A DNA stretch of 13,527 nt from an uncultured Carnobacterium sp. (GTDB lineage Bacteria; Bacillota; Bacilli; Lactobacillales; Aerococcaceae), in contig CAJPNA010000018.1 of the NCBI GenBank assembly GCA_905371865.1, positions 1 through 13,527 of the forward strand, written 5' to 3'. How positions within the stretch are numbered: the stretch's first letter is position 1; each line of letters opens with the position of its first letter. Under the pieces are notes generated by a model, which was not told where the DNA came from, did no database searches, and saw only the letters and a list, made by a program, of their open reading frames with translations. This document shows positions 1 through 7,319 of this stretch, in pieces. The translations under genes and the position numbers were made by a program.

Positions 1-31
1 CCAGAATATACCATGGCAAGGAAAAGCGCAT
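1..31 (-). CDS. Possible first codons of walK (sensor kinase), cut by the window edge
   Basis: An ATG on the minus strand (complement of 29-31) opens seven bases after the walR stop and stays open to the window edge, reading M-R-F-S-L-P-W-Y-I-L. In Firmicutes the gene after walR is nearly always walK, the membrane sensor kinase that phosphorylates WalR, and a very short gap between them is usual. Only ten codons are visible and no kinase motif can be seen. The ribosome binding site is weak (a purine-rich GAAAAAGAAG inside the end of walR). A second ATG in another frame (complement of 12-14) could be the start instead. The call rests on position, not on sequence. Confidence 0.3.
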   Translation of the reverse strand, partial: MRFSLPWYIL

Positions 32-38
32 TTGTTGT

Positions 39-755
39 TTAAGCTTCTTTTTCTTGGTCTGGGGTTTTAATATAATATCCTACCCCACGGCGAGTCATAA
101 TCCATGTTGGATGACTCGGTGTGTCTTCAATTTTTTCACGTAAACGACGAACTGTTACGTCTACTGTACGAACATCCCCAAAGTAATCATAACCCCATAC
201 CGTTTGCAATAAGTGTTCACGAGTAATCACTTGTCCGATATGTTTTGCTAAATAATGAAGCAATTCAAATTCACGATGCGTTAATTCGATTTCTTCACCA
301 CGTTTTGAAACCACATAGGCGTCTTCATGAATCGTTAAAGCGCCTAAAACAATTTCGTTAGCTGTTTTTTCTTCTTCTGTTTCCGCTGGAGCTAATTGTT
401 GACGACGTAAGTTTGCTTTCACACGCGCGATTAATTCTCGGTTGGAGAAAGGTTTTGTTACGTAATCATCCGCTCCTAATTCAAGACCTAAAACTTTATC
501 AATTTCAGAATCTTTAGCTGTTACCATGATAATAGGCACATGACTTGTTTTACGAATTTCACGACAAACTTCTAATCCGTCAATTTTTGGTAACATCAAG
601 TCTAAGATGATTAAATCCGGATTTTTTTCATTAAAAGCAACGAGTCCTTCTTCACCATCAAACGCAGTGATGACCTCAAATCCTTCTTTTGAAAGACTAA
701 ACTTGACGATGTCTGAAATTGGCTTCTCATCATCTACAACTAGGATTTTTTTCAT
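39..755 (-). CDS. walR: WalR (YycF/VicR) response regulator of cell-wall metabolism
   Basis: OmpR/PhoB-family response regulator of 238 residues, the normal length. The receiver domain (about 1-120) shows the acidic pair D8-D9, phospho-acceptor D52 in LIILDLMLP, T79 and K101 in the KPF motif. A winged-helix DNA-binding domain (about 130-230) follows, with the ELTHREFELL start, RTVDVTVRRLREKIE recognition helix and RGVGYY wing. Near-identity to the WalR/YycF/VicR type, plus its place after dnaB-purA, supports the name. In this family the phosphorylated protein, paired with the kinase WalK, controls peptidoglycan hydrolases and is usually essential. The ATG follows a strong AAGGAGGA ribosome binding site. 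The gap to purA is 28 bp with no terminator or promoter seen, so co-transcription is likely. Confidence 0.95.
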   Translation of the reverse strand: MKKILVVDDEKPISDIVKFSLSKEGFEVITAFDGEEGLVAFNEKNPDLIILDLMLPKIDGLEVCREIRKTSHVPIIMVTAKDSEIDKVLGLELGADDYVTKPFSNRELIARVKANLRRQQLAPAETEEEKTANEIVLGALTIHEDAYVVSKRGEEIELTHREFELLHYLAKHIGQVITREHLLQTVWGYDYFGDVRTVDVTVRRLREKIEDTPSHPTWIMTRRGVGYYIKTPDQEKEA

Positions 756-783
756 GTAAATCCTCCTTTACTCTATTTCTTTT

Positions 784-2073
784 TTATGCCCAAACACTTT
801 CTAAAATGTTAGTTTGTTCTCTATCTGGCCCTACACTGAATGTAGAAATACGTACGCCGACTAATTCTGAAATACGGCGAACATAGTTGCGTGCATTTTC
901 AGGAAGCTCTTCAAGTGAACGGCATCCTGTAATGTTTTCGCTCCAACCTGGTAATTCTTCATACACAGGTTCGCATTGACCTAATTCTACTAGGCTTGCT
1001 GGGTAGTGAGAAATTTCTTCGCCATTTGGCTTACGGTAAGCCACACAAATCTTGATTGTCTCTAATCCTGTTAATACATCGATACTGTTCAAGCTTAAGT
1101 TTGTAATACCTGATACACGTTTAGAGTGGCGCATTACAACGCTATCGAACCACCCCACACGTCTTGGACGTCCAGTGGTTGTTCCGTATTCGCGTCCGAT
1201 TTCACGGATACGTGATCCGATTTCATCGAATAATTCTGTTGGGAAAGGTCCGTCCCCTACACGAGAAGTGTACGCTTTACATACCCCAACGACTTTATTA
1301 ATTTTCGAAGGTCCAACACCACTACCGATAGTCACACCCCCAGCAACTGGGTTAGAAGAAGTTACGAATGGATAGGTTCCTTGGTCGATATCCAACATCA
1401 CCCCTTGTGCTCCTTCGAATAATACGCGTTTTCCTTGATCTAATGCATCATTTAAAATGACAGAAGTGTCGCACACATATTGTTTCATTTGTTGGCCATA
1501 CTCATAGTACTCTTCAAAAATATCATCAAACTCGATTGGTTCAGAATCATACATTTTAGTAAAGAGACGATTCTTTTCGGCTAAGTTAATTTTTAGACGT
1601 TCCGCAAATACATCTCTATCAAGTAAGTCTGCCACACGAATTCCAACGCGAGCTGCTTTATCCATGTAGCAAGGTCCAATCCCTTTATTCGTTGTTCCAA
1701 TTTTGTTGTCGCCTTTAGCTTCTTCTTGTAATTGGTCTAAGCGAATATGGTATGGCAAAATGACATGCGCACGGTCTGAAATACGTAAGTTATCAGTAGT
1801 CACATTTCTTTCGTGTAAATACGCAAGTTCTGTGATTAGAGATTTTGGATTTAATACAACTCCGTTTCCAATTACACTGATTTTTTCTGGTGAAAAAATC
1901 CCAGATGGAATTAAGTGAAGCTTATAAGTCACACCATTGAATTGAATCGTATGACCAGCATTATCTCCACCTTGATAGCGGGCAATAACTTCTGCGTTCT
2001 CACTGAGGAAGTCTGTAATTTTACCTTTCCCTTCGTCTCCCCATTGTGTTCCAACAACTACTACTGATGACAT
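784..2073 (-). CDS. purA: Adenylosuccinate synthetase PurA
   Basis: Catalyses GTP-dependent joining of IMP and aspartate to adenylosuccinate, the first committed step from IMP to AMP, in the cytoplasm. Family signatures are all present: the N-terminal GTP-binding loop GTQWGDEGKGK (residues 8-18, catalytic D13), GGDNAGHT with catalytic H41, the RVGDGPFPTE segment (about 271-280), and the GTTTGRPRRVGW segment (about 297-308) that contributes to aspartate binding. Length is 429 residues, typical for the family. I place the start at the ATG at 2073. The in-frame GTG nine bases upstream lies inside the AGAGGTG ribosome binding site and so is unlikely to be the start. The gene sits 30 bp after dnaB and 28 bp before walR, without a visible terminator, PurR box or riboswitch. 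Confidence 0.97.
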   Translation of the reverse strand: MSSVVVVGTQWGDEGKGKITDFLSENAEVIARYQGGDNAGHTIQFNGVTYKLHLIPSGIFSPEKISVIGNGVVLNPKSLITELAYLHERNVTTDNLRISDRAHVILPYHIRLDQLQEEAKGDNKIGTTNKGIGPCYMDKAARVGIRVADLLDRDVFAERLKINLAEKNRLFTKMYDSEPIEFDDIFEEYYEYGQQMKQYVCDTSVILNDALDQGKRVLFEGAQGVMLDIDQGTYPFVTSSNPVAGGVTIGSGVGPSKINKVVGVCKAYTSRVGDGPFPTELFDEIGSRIREIGREYGTTTGRPRRVGWFDSVVMRHSKRVSGITNLSLNSIDVLTGLETIKICVAYRKPNGEEISHYPASLVELGQCEPVYEELPGWSENITGCRSLEELPENARNYVRRISELVGVRISTFSVGPDREQTNILESVWA

Positions 2074-2103
2074 TTGACGCACCTCTTCTATTTTTTAATT
2101 TTA

Positions 2104-3489
2104 CTATGCCATTGGAGCTCTTTGCTCAATTTCATCCGGCACTAAATTTGTAAACTTATTAAATTCCTTCATGAAGTTTAATTCAACCGTTCCACGTGGA
2201 CCGCTACGGTTTTTCTCAATAATAACCTCAATGGTACTATTTGGTTCCACTTCTGGAACATGTCCATTTTCATCTGGCTCTTGACGATAATAATCATCAC
2301 GATATAAGAACGCTACGATATCCGCATCTTGCTCGATGGATCCAGATTCACGAATATCCGACATGATTGGTCGTTTATCTTGACGTTGTTCCACTCCACG
2401 CGATAATTGCGAAAGTGCGATAACGGGAACTTTTAATTCCTTCGCTAATTTCTTCAAGTTACGAGAAATTTCAGAAACCTCTTGTTGACGACTCTCTTTT
2501 CCGTTTCCTTCAATTAATTGTAAGTAATCAATCACTACTAAGCCGAGATTATTTCTCTCTTGCTTCAAACGACGACACTTCGCACGAATCTCTGACACAC
2601 GAATTCCTGGCGTATCATCGATATAAATAGGCGCTTCAGCAAGAACCCCTGTTGCAACGAAGTATTGGGTATATTCTTCATCGGTCAGTTTCCCTGTTTT
2701 CAAATGTCCTGCATTAATGCTTGCATGAGAACAGATAATCCGTTCCACTAAAGACTCAGCACCCATTTCAAGACTGAAAATAGCCACAGTTTCATTCAAG
2801 TTAACTGCAACGTTCTTAGCAATATTTAACACGAAAGCGGTCTTCCCAACAGATGGACGTGCTGCTAGAATAATCAGCTCATCGGCGTGAAATCCTGAAG
2901 TCATTCGATCTAAACCGATGTACCCTGTAGCAATACCAGTGACTTCTCCATTATTCTTGGAGCGTTCTTCTAAGCTTGCATACGCATCATGTAAAACATC
3001 TCGGATTGGAATGAATCCCGCTTTATTTCGTCCTTCAGATACAGAAAGAATATCTCTTTCAGCTGTATCTAAAACATTTGCAATTGTTTCATCTTCTTGA
3101 TACGCATTTTTTACAATATTTGTCGATGTCTTAATTAACTTACGACGAGTCGATTTCTCTAAAACAATTTGAGTGTAAAATTCAACATTGGCTGCTGTTG
3201 GAACTTTATCAAGAAGCTCAATAATATTTGCTTCTCCACCCACATTATCAATTTGATTCTTCTGCCTTAGTTTTTCTGAAACGGTGATTGGATCAATCGC
3301 TTCTGAGTTTTGATTTAATTCAATCATTGCAGCAAAAATCAATTGATGCGCGACACGATAAAAATCATCGGGCACAAGAAATTCCATAACCGAAATAATC
3401 GAGTCTTGCTCTAAAAGAATTGATCCCAAAACGGCTTCTTCTGCCTCAAGATTTTGTGGTGGAACTAAATTTGGATATAGTTCTTCCAT
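2104..3489 (-). CDS. dnaB: Replicative DNA helicase DnaB (DnaC in Bacillus naming)
   Basis: Hexameric 5'-3' helicase that unwinds DNA at the replication fork, loaded at oriC by the DnaA/DnaI-type machinery. The protein is 461 residues, a usual length. The N-terminal helical domain (about 8-110) begins with the typical PPQNLEAEEAVLGSIL. A linker leads to the RecA-like ATPase domain (from about 185), with GLDRMTSGF, Walker A ARPSVGKT (210-217), SLEMG (239-243), Walker B VVIDYLQL (318-325), the SQLSRGVEQR segment (360-369) and SDIRESGSIEQDAD (377-390). The ATG at 3489 follows AAAGGGTG. A likely extended -10 promoter at 3534-3542 lies between it and the rplI terminator, so dnaB probably heads the dnaB-purA-walR unit. 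No intein is present. Confidence 0.97.
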   Translation of the reverse strand: MEELYPNLVPPQNLEAEEAVLGSILLEQDSIISVMEFLVPDDFYRVAHQLIFAAMIELNQNSEAIDPITVSEKLRQKNQIDNVGGEANIIELLDKVPTAANVEFYTQIVLEKSTRRKLIKTSTNIVKNAYQEDETIANVLDTAERDILSVSEGRNKAGFIPIRDVLHDAYASLEERSKNNGEVTGIATGYIGLDRMTSGFHADELIILAARPSVGKTAFVLNIAKNVAVNLNETVAIFSLEMGAESLVERIICSHASINAGHLKTGKLTDEEYTQYFVATGVLAEAPIYIDDTPGIRVSEIRAKCRRLKQERNNLGLVVIDYLQLIEGNGKESRQQEVSEISRNLKKLAKELKVPVIALSQLSRGVEQRQDKRPIMSDIRESGSIEQDADIVAFLYRDDYYRQEPDENGHVPEVEPNSTIEVIIEKNRSGPRGTVELNFMKEFNKFTNLVPDEIEQRAPMA

Positions 3490-3533
3490 TCAAACACCCT
3501 TTCTACTAAAAATAACCATAAAAATACAGTTTC

Positions 3534-3542
3534 ATTGTATCA
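3534..3542 (-). promoter_or_regulatory. Candidate extended -10 promoter for dnaB-purA-walR
   Basis: On the minus strand the sequence reads TGATACAAT, an extended -10 element (TG-n-TACAAT), 45 bp before the dnaB start codon. The -35 position is poor (about TGTTTT with a 17-bp spacer), which extended -10 promoters tolerate. It is the best promoter candidate between the rplI terminator and dnaB. The start site would be near 3527. Confidence 0.5.
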
Positions 3543-3623
3543 CAAAACACCATAATAAAACAGAAGATTGGGCTCAAAATAAGAGATAACTTAATCTATT
3601 CGTGAAGTGTTTCACATTATTTT

Positions 3624-3660
3624 AAAAAGAAAGAGACTATCTTGTAGGATAATCTCTTTT
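3624..3660 (-). terminator. Rho-independent terminator after rplI
   Basis: In the minus-strand transcript, bases 3659-3648 and 3641-3630 pair as a 12-bp stem with one G-U pair and a six-base loop (3642-3647). The stem is followed by a U-rich run (complement of 3624-3630, CUUUUU-like). It lies 15 bp past the rplI stop codon and ends the gdpP-rplI unit, separating it from dnaB. Confidence 0.8.
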
Positions 3661-3674
3661 CGACTTTTATAACT

Positions 3675-4127
3675 TTATTGAGCAACGATATTCACTGTCA
3701 TAATCGCTTGAACATCATGGTGTAATTTAACAGGTACACGAGTGTATCCTAGCGCACGAATTGGAGCTGCTAATTCGAATTTACGACGATCAAGTTCAAC
3801 ATTGAATGTTTTATTAAATTCTTCTGCAATTTGTTTTGCTGGGATTGCTCCGAATAAACGTCCATCTTCCCCTGCTTTAGCTTTAATGGTAACGACTGTT
3901 TCTTCACGTTCTAAAAAATCTTTCAATTCTTTGGCTTTAGCTAATAATTCAGCATTATGTTTTTCTTCAGCTTTCTTTTGTCCTGATAAAGTCGCAAGGT
4001 TTGCTGAAGTGGCTTCTTTTGCAAAACCGTTTTTAATCAAGAAATTTTGTGCATAGCCATCAGCTACATTTTTAACTTCGCCTTTTTTTCCTTTGCCTTT
4101 TACGTCTTTTAAGAAAATTACTTTCAT
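3675..4127 (-). CDS. rplI: Ribosomal protein L9 (bL9)
   Basis: Large-subunit protein of 150 residues, the standard length. It has the two-domain L9 layout: a compact N-terminal rRNA-binding domain beginning MKVIFLKDVKGKGKKGE and containing the conserved GYAQNFLIKNGFA (24-36), a long charged connecting helix (about 41-75), and a C-terminal domain with the GRLFGAI segment (about 88-94). L9 binds 23S rRNA at the base of the L1 stalk and helps maintain reading frame. The ATG follows a strong GAGGAGGA ribosome binding site, 19 bp after gdpP, so the two are almost certainly one operon. The pairing of gdpP with rplI is conserved in bacilli. Confidence 0.98.
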   Translation of the reverse strand: MKVIFLKDVKGKGKKGEVKNVADGYAQNFLIKNGFAKEATSANLATLSGQKKAEEKHNAELLAKAKELKDFLEREETVVTIKAKAGEDGRLFGAIPAKQIAEEFNKTFNVELDRRKFELAAPIRALGYTRVPVKLHHDVQAIMTVNIVAQ

Positions 4128-4146
4128 ACTCTGTTCCTCCTCAAAG

Positions 4147-6174
4147 TTATAGATTGATTTCAGTATCTAATTCTTGAATAACAATTTTCAACTGTTCAAT
4201 AGCTTCTTCGATACTCATATCCGTTAGCTGTGTAGCTGCATTCGATAAATGACCGCCACCACCCATTTTTTCCATCACTCGTTGAACGTTCTTATTGCCA
4301 AGACTTCTCGCACTAATCCCAGTACGACCGTCATTCCGTTTAGTTACAACAAATGAGGCATCTATATTTTCCATGGATAACATCATATCCGCAGTCTGAG
4401 CTGCTACAACTGTAGGGTAGACAATTGTCTCCTCTCCATGAACAATTCCGATATTGTTCGGAAGAATCTCAAGTGAATTTAATAAATGGCTTCGCATCAA
4501 ATACGTATCTACATTTTCTTTCAGTAAACGTTGAATGAGAATGGTGTCCGCGCCAACTGATTTTAAATAACTAGCCGTATCGAAGGTTCTAGAACCTGTA
4601 CGCAACGTGAAATTTCTTGTATCTACGATAATCCCCGCTAATAACGTCGTTGCTTCAATCGTCTTAATTTGTTCTTCCTCATTCGATTGATATTCTAGAA
4701 GTTCGGTAATTAACTCACCAGCTGAAGAAGCATACGGTTCAATATAAACCAAATCAGGATTTGCAGGAAATTCTTGTCCACGTCGATGGTGATCAATAAT
4801 GACCAATTGATTTGCTTTTTCAACAACTTCTGGTGAAGCGGTTAGGGACGGTTTGTTTACATCCACGATAATGACTAATGTTTCTGGCGTTAATAAAGCT
4901 TCCGCCATTTCTGGAGTAACGATAGAAGAGGAGAGTTCCTCATCTTCCTTAATCACAGCCATTAATTTCTTAATATCGTGAGAGTATTGGTCTGGATTCG
5001 TGACAATCCACGATGTTTTACCATGCATTTTAGCAATTCTACGAATCCCTAAACATCCTCCAACAGAGTCCATGTCAGGATATTGGTGTCCCATAATGAT
5101 AATTTGGGTTGCTTCAGCCATCATGTTTTCTAAGGCTTGAGAAACCATACGAGAACGCACTCTTGTCCGCTTCTCTAAAGGATTACTTTTTCCACCATAG
5201 AACCTTGTTTCTTCTTTTTTTGAACGAACTACTACCTGATCCCCACCACGCCCCAGCGCTAAATCAAGATTTTCTTGTGCTTGAGCGGCAATTTCATCAT
5301 AATTCATTACATTTTCTGTAGAATCTGCATAAGAAAATCCCATACTTACGGTCAGAGGTGTATTTTGCTGAGCTGTTGTTTCTCTGACCTTATCAATAAT
5401 ATCAAACTTGTCTTTTTCTAATCCAGATAATATTTTTTTATCGAGAAATGCTACAAAACGGTCTGTATCTACTCGTTTTAAATAAATATTATTATGGTTC
5501 GCCCAACTCGTTAACTGGTTCGTCACGAAGTTATTTAGGTTAGATTTCTTGCGATCTGTTAAAGATTGCGATACTTCAGCAAAATTATCAACGAATATTT
5601 GTCCAAAAACGGGTCTTTCATCTAAATAGGTTTCCTTAATTACGGCATATTCCGTTATATCCATCATATAAAGCATACCTATATCTGAATGAAATACCGT
5701 TTGGAAATATTTATCTTTCCAATGAATCACTTTTTCTTCATTCGGCTCTAAATGATTAACCATACTTGCTAGATTAGTATCAATTTTTTCTAGTGAAAAT
5801 CCTAATAGTTCTTTTTTATCAAAATATTTTTGTAGGTAAGGGTTAATCCACTGTATTTCACTATTAGAATCTAAGAGCAACATACCAATTGGCATCTTAA
5901 TAGAGGCGTCTTGTGATCCTTTGTTGATTTTGTAAGACAGATTCGATATATAGTGATTCGTTTCTTTTATTATATAATCTGCAAAAGAGTAGAGTAGTAT
6001 ACCAATTAATATTACAAATAAAGTTAGAACAATCCCTATCCATATATTCATTACATAAGCTATTATAAGCATGCAGAGGACAATTCCAATGAAGGAGTAT
6101 CCGTATTTTTTTATTGCATCGCCTTTAAGAAATGTCGGTAAAGCCTTAATACGTTCTGTCAGGCTTTTCTTCAT
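4147..6174 (-). CDS. gdpP: GdpP, membrane-bound cyclic-di-AMP phosphodiesterase (DHH/DHHA1)
   Basis: Degrades c-di-AMP to pApA, setting the level of a messenger that controls potassium uptake, osmotic balance and beta-lactam tolerance. The 675 residues fit the family. Two N-terminal membrane segments (about 26-44 and 46-67) are followed by a PAS-like domain (about 85-175), a degenerate GGDEF domain (about 190-318, ending near GRGGDQ), then the DHH phosphoesterase domain and DHHA1 domain. Visible metal-binding and catalytic residues are H363, D367 and D369 in GHQYPDMD, D438, the D461-H462-H463 triad, D518, and the DHHA1 motif GGGGH (638-642). All are intact, so the enzyme should be active. The ATG follows AGAAGGTG. 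A promoter with an extended -10 (6200-6208) lies just upstream and abuts a parS site. Confidence 0.96.
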   Translation of the reverse strand: MKKSLTERIKALPTFLKGDAIKKYGYSFIGIVLCMLIIAYVMNIWIGIVLTLFVILIGILLYSFADYIIKETNHYISNLSYKINKGSQDASIKMPIGMLLLDSNSEIQWINPYLQKYFDKKELLGFSLEKIDTNLASMVNHLEPNEEKVIHWKDKYFQTVFHSDIGMLYMMDITEYAVIKETYLDERPVFGQIFVDNFAEVSQSLTDRKKSNLNNFVTNQLTSWANHNNIYLKRVDTDRFVAFLDKKILSGLEKDKFDIIDKVRETTAQQNTPLTVSMGFSYADSTENVMNYDEIAAQAQENLDLALGRGGDQVVVRSKKEETRFYGGKSNPLEKRTRVRSRMVSQALENMMAEATQIIIMGHQYPDMDSVGGCLGIRRIAKMHGKTSWIVTNPDQYSHDIKKLMAVIKEDEELSSSIVTPEMAEALLTPETLVIIVDVNKPSLTASPEVVEKANQLVIIDHHRRGQEFPANPDLVYIEPYASSAGELITELLEYQSNEEEQIKTIEATTLLAGIIVDTRNFTLRTGSRTFDTASYLKSVGADTILIQRLLKENVDTYLMRSHLLNSLEILPNNIGIVHGEETIVYPTVVAAQTADMMLSMENIDASFVVTKRNDGRTGISARSLGNKNVQRVMEKMGGGGHLSNAATQLTDMSIEEAIEQLKIVIQELDTEINL

Positions 6175-6199
6175 TACTGCACCTTCTTTCTATGACTCT

Positions 6200-6228
6200 A
6201 TTTTACCATATTTTTAAGAAATCGTCAG
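6200..6228 (-). promoter_or_regulatory. Promoter of gdpP-rplI
   Basis: The minus strand carries -35 CTGACG (6223-6228, four of six consensus bases), a 17-bp spacer and an extended -10 TGGTAAAAT (hexamer 6200-6205, TG at 6207-6208). The start site would fall near 6193, leaving a leader of about 18 bases with the AGAAGGTG ribosome binding site. The nearest parS palindrome begins eight bases upstream of the -35. Confidence 0.65.
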
Positions 6229-6235
6229 TTCTTCT

Positions 6236-6259
6236 AAAATGTTTCACGTGAAACATTTT
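6236..6259. promoter_or_regulatory. parS site 1 (ParB/Spo0J binding site)
   Basis: Contains TGTTTCACGTGAAACA (6240-6255), an exact match to the 16-bp chromosomal parS consensus, inside a perfect 24-bp palindrome (6236-6259). ParB (Spo0J) clamps load here, spread, and recruit SMC to segregate the newly copied origin. Sites of this kind cluster near oriC in Firmicutes, consistent with the neighbouring genes. Confidence 0.95.
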
Positions 6260-6285
6260 GTAGAAAGAGGGTAGAATCGTTCATA

Positions 6286-6305
6286 AATGTTTCACGTGAA
6301 ACATT
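6286..6305. promoter_or_regulatory. parS site 2 (ParB/Spo0J binding site)
   Basis: A second exact copy of the 16-bp parS (6288-6303) within a perfect 20-bp palindrome (6286-6305). Its centre is 48 bp from that of the first site. The sequence between the two sites is not repeated, so this does not look like a recent tandem duplication of a longer unit. Confidence 0.95.
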
Positions 6306-6406
6306 CTGTTGAATACCTGATGTAGTTTGTTGTTAAAGTGCTGTCTTATAAAATTTGAATGTTGATAAGAGAGCTTAAAGTTCTTCCAAATGAAGAAATC
6401 TCATCA

Positions 6407-6434
6407 TTAACAATTTAAACTTTTGATATATAAT
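6407..6434 (+). promoter_or_regulatory. Possible plus-strand promoter in the rpsR-gdpP gap
   Basis: TTAACA (6407-6412), a 16-bp spacer and a perfect TATAAT (6429-6434) form a good sigma-A-type promoter pointing against all genes in the window. Transcription from about 6441 would meet the bidirectional hairpin at 6491-6524, giving an RNA of roughly 85 bases. The surroundings are very AT-rich, so a chance match is quite possible. Confidence 0.3.
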
Positions 6435-6490
6435 ACTGCTTAAATCTAAACAAATAGAAATTAACTTTTAATAGGATACAGCTTTATAAA

Positions 6491-6524
6491 ATAAAAAAGG
6501 ATTGAGAAGTTCTCAATCCTTTTA
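6491..6524 (-). terminator. Strong terminator of the rpsF-ssb-rpsR operon
   Basis: A near-perfect hairpin begins eight bases after the rpsR stop codon: bases 6495-6507 pair with 6511-6523 around a three-base loop (6508-6510). The core GGATTGAGA/TCTCAATCC arms are flanked by A/T tracts. On the minus strand it runs into a T-rich tail (complement of 6491-6498). On the plus strand it ends in TTTTATTT, so it could act in both directions. Confidence 0.9.
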
Positions 6525-6531
6525 TTTAATA

Positions 6532-6774
6532 TTAGTCTACTGTTGTGAATGGTAATAATCCCATGATACGAGCACGTTTGATTGCAACAGTTAAAGTACG
6601 TTGGTGTTTAGCACAAGTACCTGTTACACGGCGTGGTAAGATTTTACCTTTTTCAGAAATGTAACGTTTTAATAATTCTACATCTTTGTAATCAATGTAG
6701 TCTACGTGGTTTGCACAGAAGTAGCAAACTTTTTTACGACGGCGTTGACCGCCACCTCTACGTTGTTGAGCCAT
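6532..6774 (-). CDS. rpsR: Ribosomal protein S18 (bS18), zinc-binding type
   Basis: Small-subunit protein of 80 residues that binds 16S rRNA as a heterodimer with S6. After a basic N-terminus it carries the family core: IDYKDVELLKRYISEKGKIL, PRRVTGT and LTVAIKRARIMGLLPF. It has a CYFC pair (C17, C20) and CAKH (C54, H57), which together look like a complete zinc site. Many Lactobacillales S18 proteins lack these residues (DYIA and SAKN at the equivalent positions, from memory). The ATG follows AAAGGAGGA, 22 bp after ssb. The gene is last in the rpsF-ssb-rpsR operon and is followed directly by a strong terminator. Confidence 0.98.
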   Translation of the reverse strand: MAQQRRGGGQRRRKKVCYFCANHVDYIDYKDVELLKRYISEKGKILPRRVTGTCAKHQRTLTVAIKRARIMGLLPFTTVD

Positions 6775-6796
6775 TATGGTATCCTCCTTTTAAACT

Positions 6797-7294
6797 TTAG
6801 AATGGTAAATCATCATCTGAAATGTTGATTGTCTCTCCATTACTTAAGAATGGATCTGACATTCCACCACCGAATGATGAAGTAGGAGTGTTAAATTGAT
6901 TAAAGTTATTCGTTTGATTTTGTTGGAATCCACCTTGTGAGCTTTGATCGTTTGCTGGGCGTTGTTCAGTAACATTACGTGATTCTAATAACGAGAAGTT
7001 CTCAGCTAGCACTTCAGTCACATAAACTTTTTGGCCTTGTTGGTTATCATAGCTACGAGTTTGAATACGTCCTTCAATTCCTACTAGTGAGCCTTTACGA
7101 GTGAAATTCGCAAAGTTTTCTGCAGCTTTACGCCACATTACGCAATTGATAAAGTCTGTTTCTCGTTCACCGTTTTGGTTTTGGTAACGACGATCAATTG
7201 CAATAGAGAAGCTCGCATAAGCAGTTCCGTTTGAAGTATAACGTAAATCAACGGCACGTGTTAAGCGTCCAACTAATACAACATTATTAATCAT
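6797..7294 (-). CDS. ssb: Single-stranded DNA-binding protein SSB
   Basis: Homotetrameric protein that coats single-stranded DNA during replication, repair and recombination. The 165 residues form an N-terminal OB-fold (about 1-106), beginning MINNVVLVGRLTRAVDLRYT and containing ETDFINCVMWRKAAENFANF. A flexible, glutamine/asparagine- and glycine-rich linker (about 107-157) leads to the acidic tip DDDLPF. That tip is the docking peptide for partner proteins such as PriA, RecO and RecQ-type helicases. Its place between rpsF and rpsR, and the full-length acidic tail, mark it as the housekeeping SSB rather than a competence-specific paralogue. The ATG follows GAAAGGAGT. A small inverted repeat lies in the 46-bp gap after rpsF. 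Confidence 0.97.
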   Translation of the reverse strand: MINNVVLVGRLTRAVDLRYTSNGTAYASFSIAIDRRYQNQNGERETDFINCVMWRKAAENFANFTRKGSLVGIEGRIQTRSYDNQQGQKVYVTEVLAENFSLLESRNVTEQRPANDQSSQGGFQQNQTNNFNQFNTPTSSFGGGMSDPFLSNGETINISDDDLPF

Positions 7295-7319
7295 TTTATT
7301 CTTACTCCTTTCAAGATTT

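Larger units (their letters stand above)
6175..6531. other. 357-bp gene-free region between rpsR and gdpP
   Basis: No credible coding sequence is present. From high to low coordinates it holds the rpsR terminator (6491-6524), an AT-rich stretch with a possible plus-strand promoter (6407-6434), a stretch at 6306-6406 in which I see nothing definite, two perfect parS sites (6236-6305) and the gdpP promoter (6200-6228). The region separates two essential operons and looks like an origin-proximal partition locus. Confidence 0.8.

Noticed and set aside
1052..1375. 107-codon plus-strand open frame antisense to purA
   Set aside because: Lies wholly inside purA, has no ribosome binding site and encodes no recognisable protein; it mirrors purA codon structure.
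2071..2082. GTG at 2082 as the purA start, adding three residues
   Set aside because: That GTG is part of the AGAGGTG ribosome binding site for the ATG at 2073, and family members start at the MSSVVVVGTQ position.
3602..3615. GTGAA-GTGT-TTCAC inverted repeat containing a TGTTTCAC half-site, possibly a third parS
   Set aside because: The central CACGTG is missing and only one half matches the parS consensus; ParB is not expected to load on it.
6360..6368. TGTTGATAA, one mismatch from a DnaA box, in the partition gap
   Set aside because: A single imperfect box with no cluster and no neighbouring dnaA or dnaN; expected by chance in AT-rich DNA.
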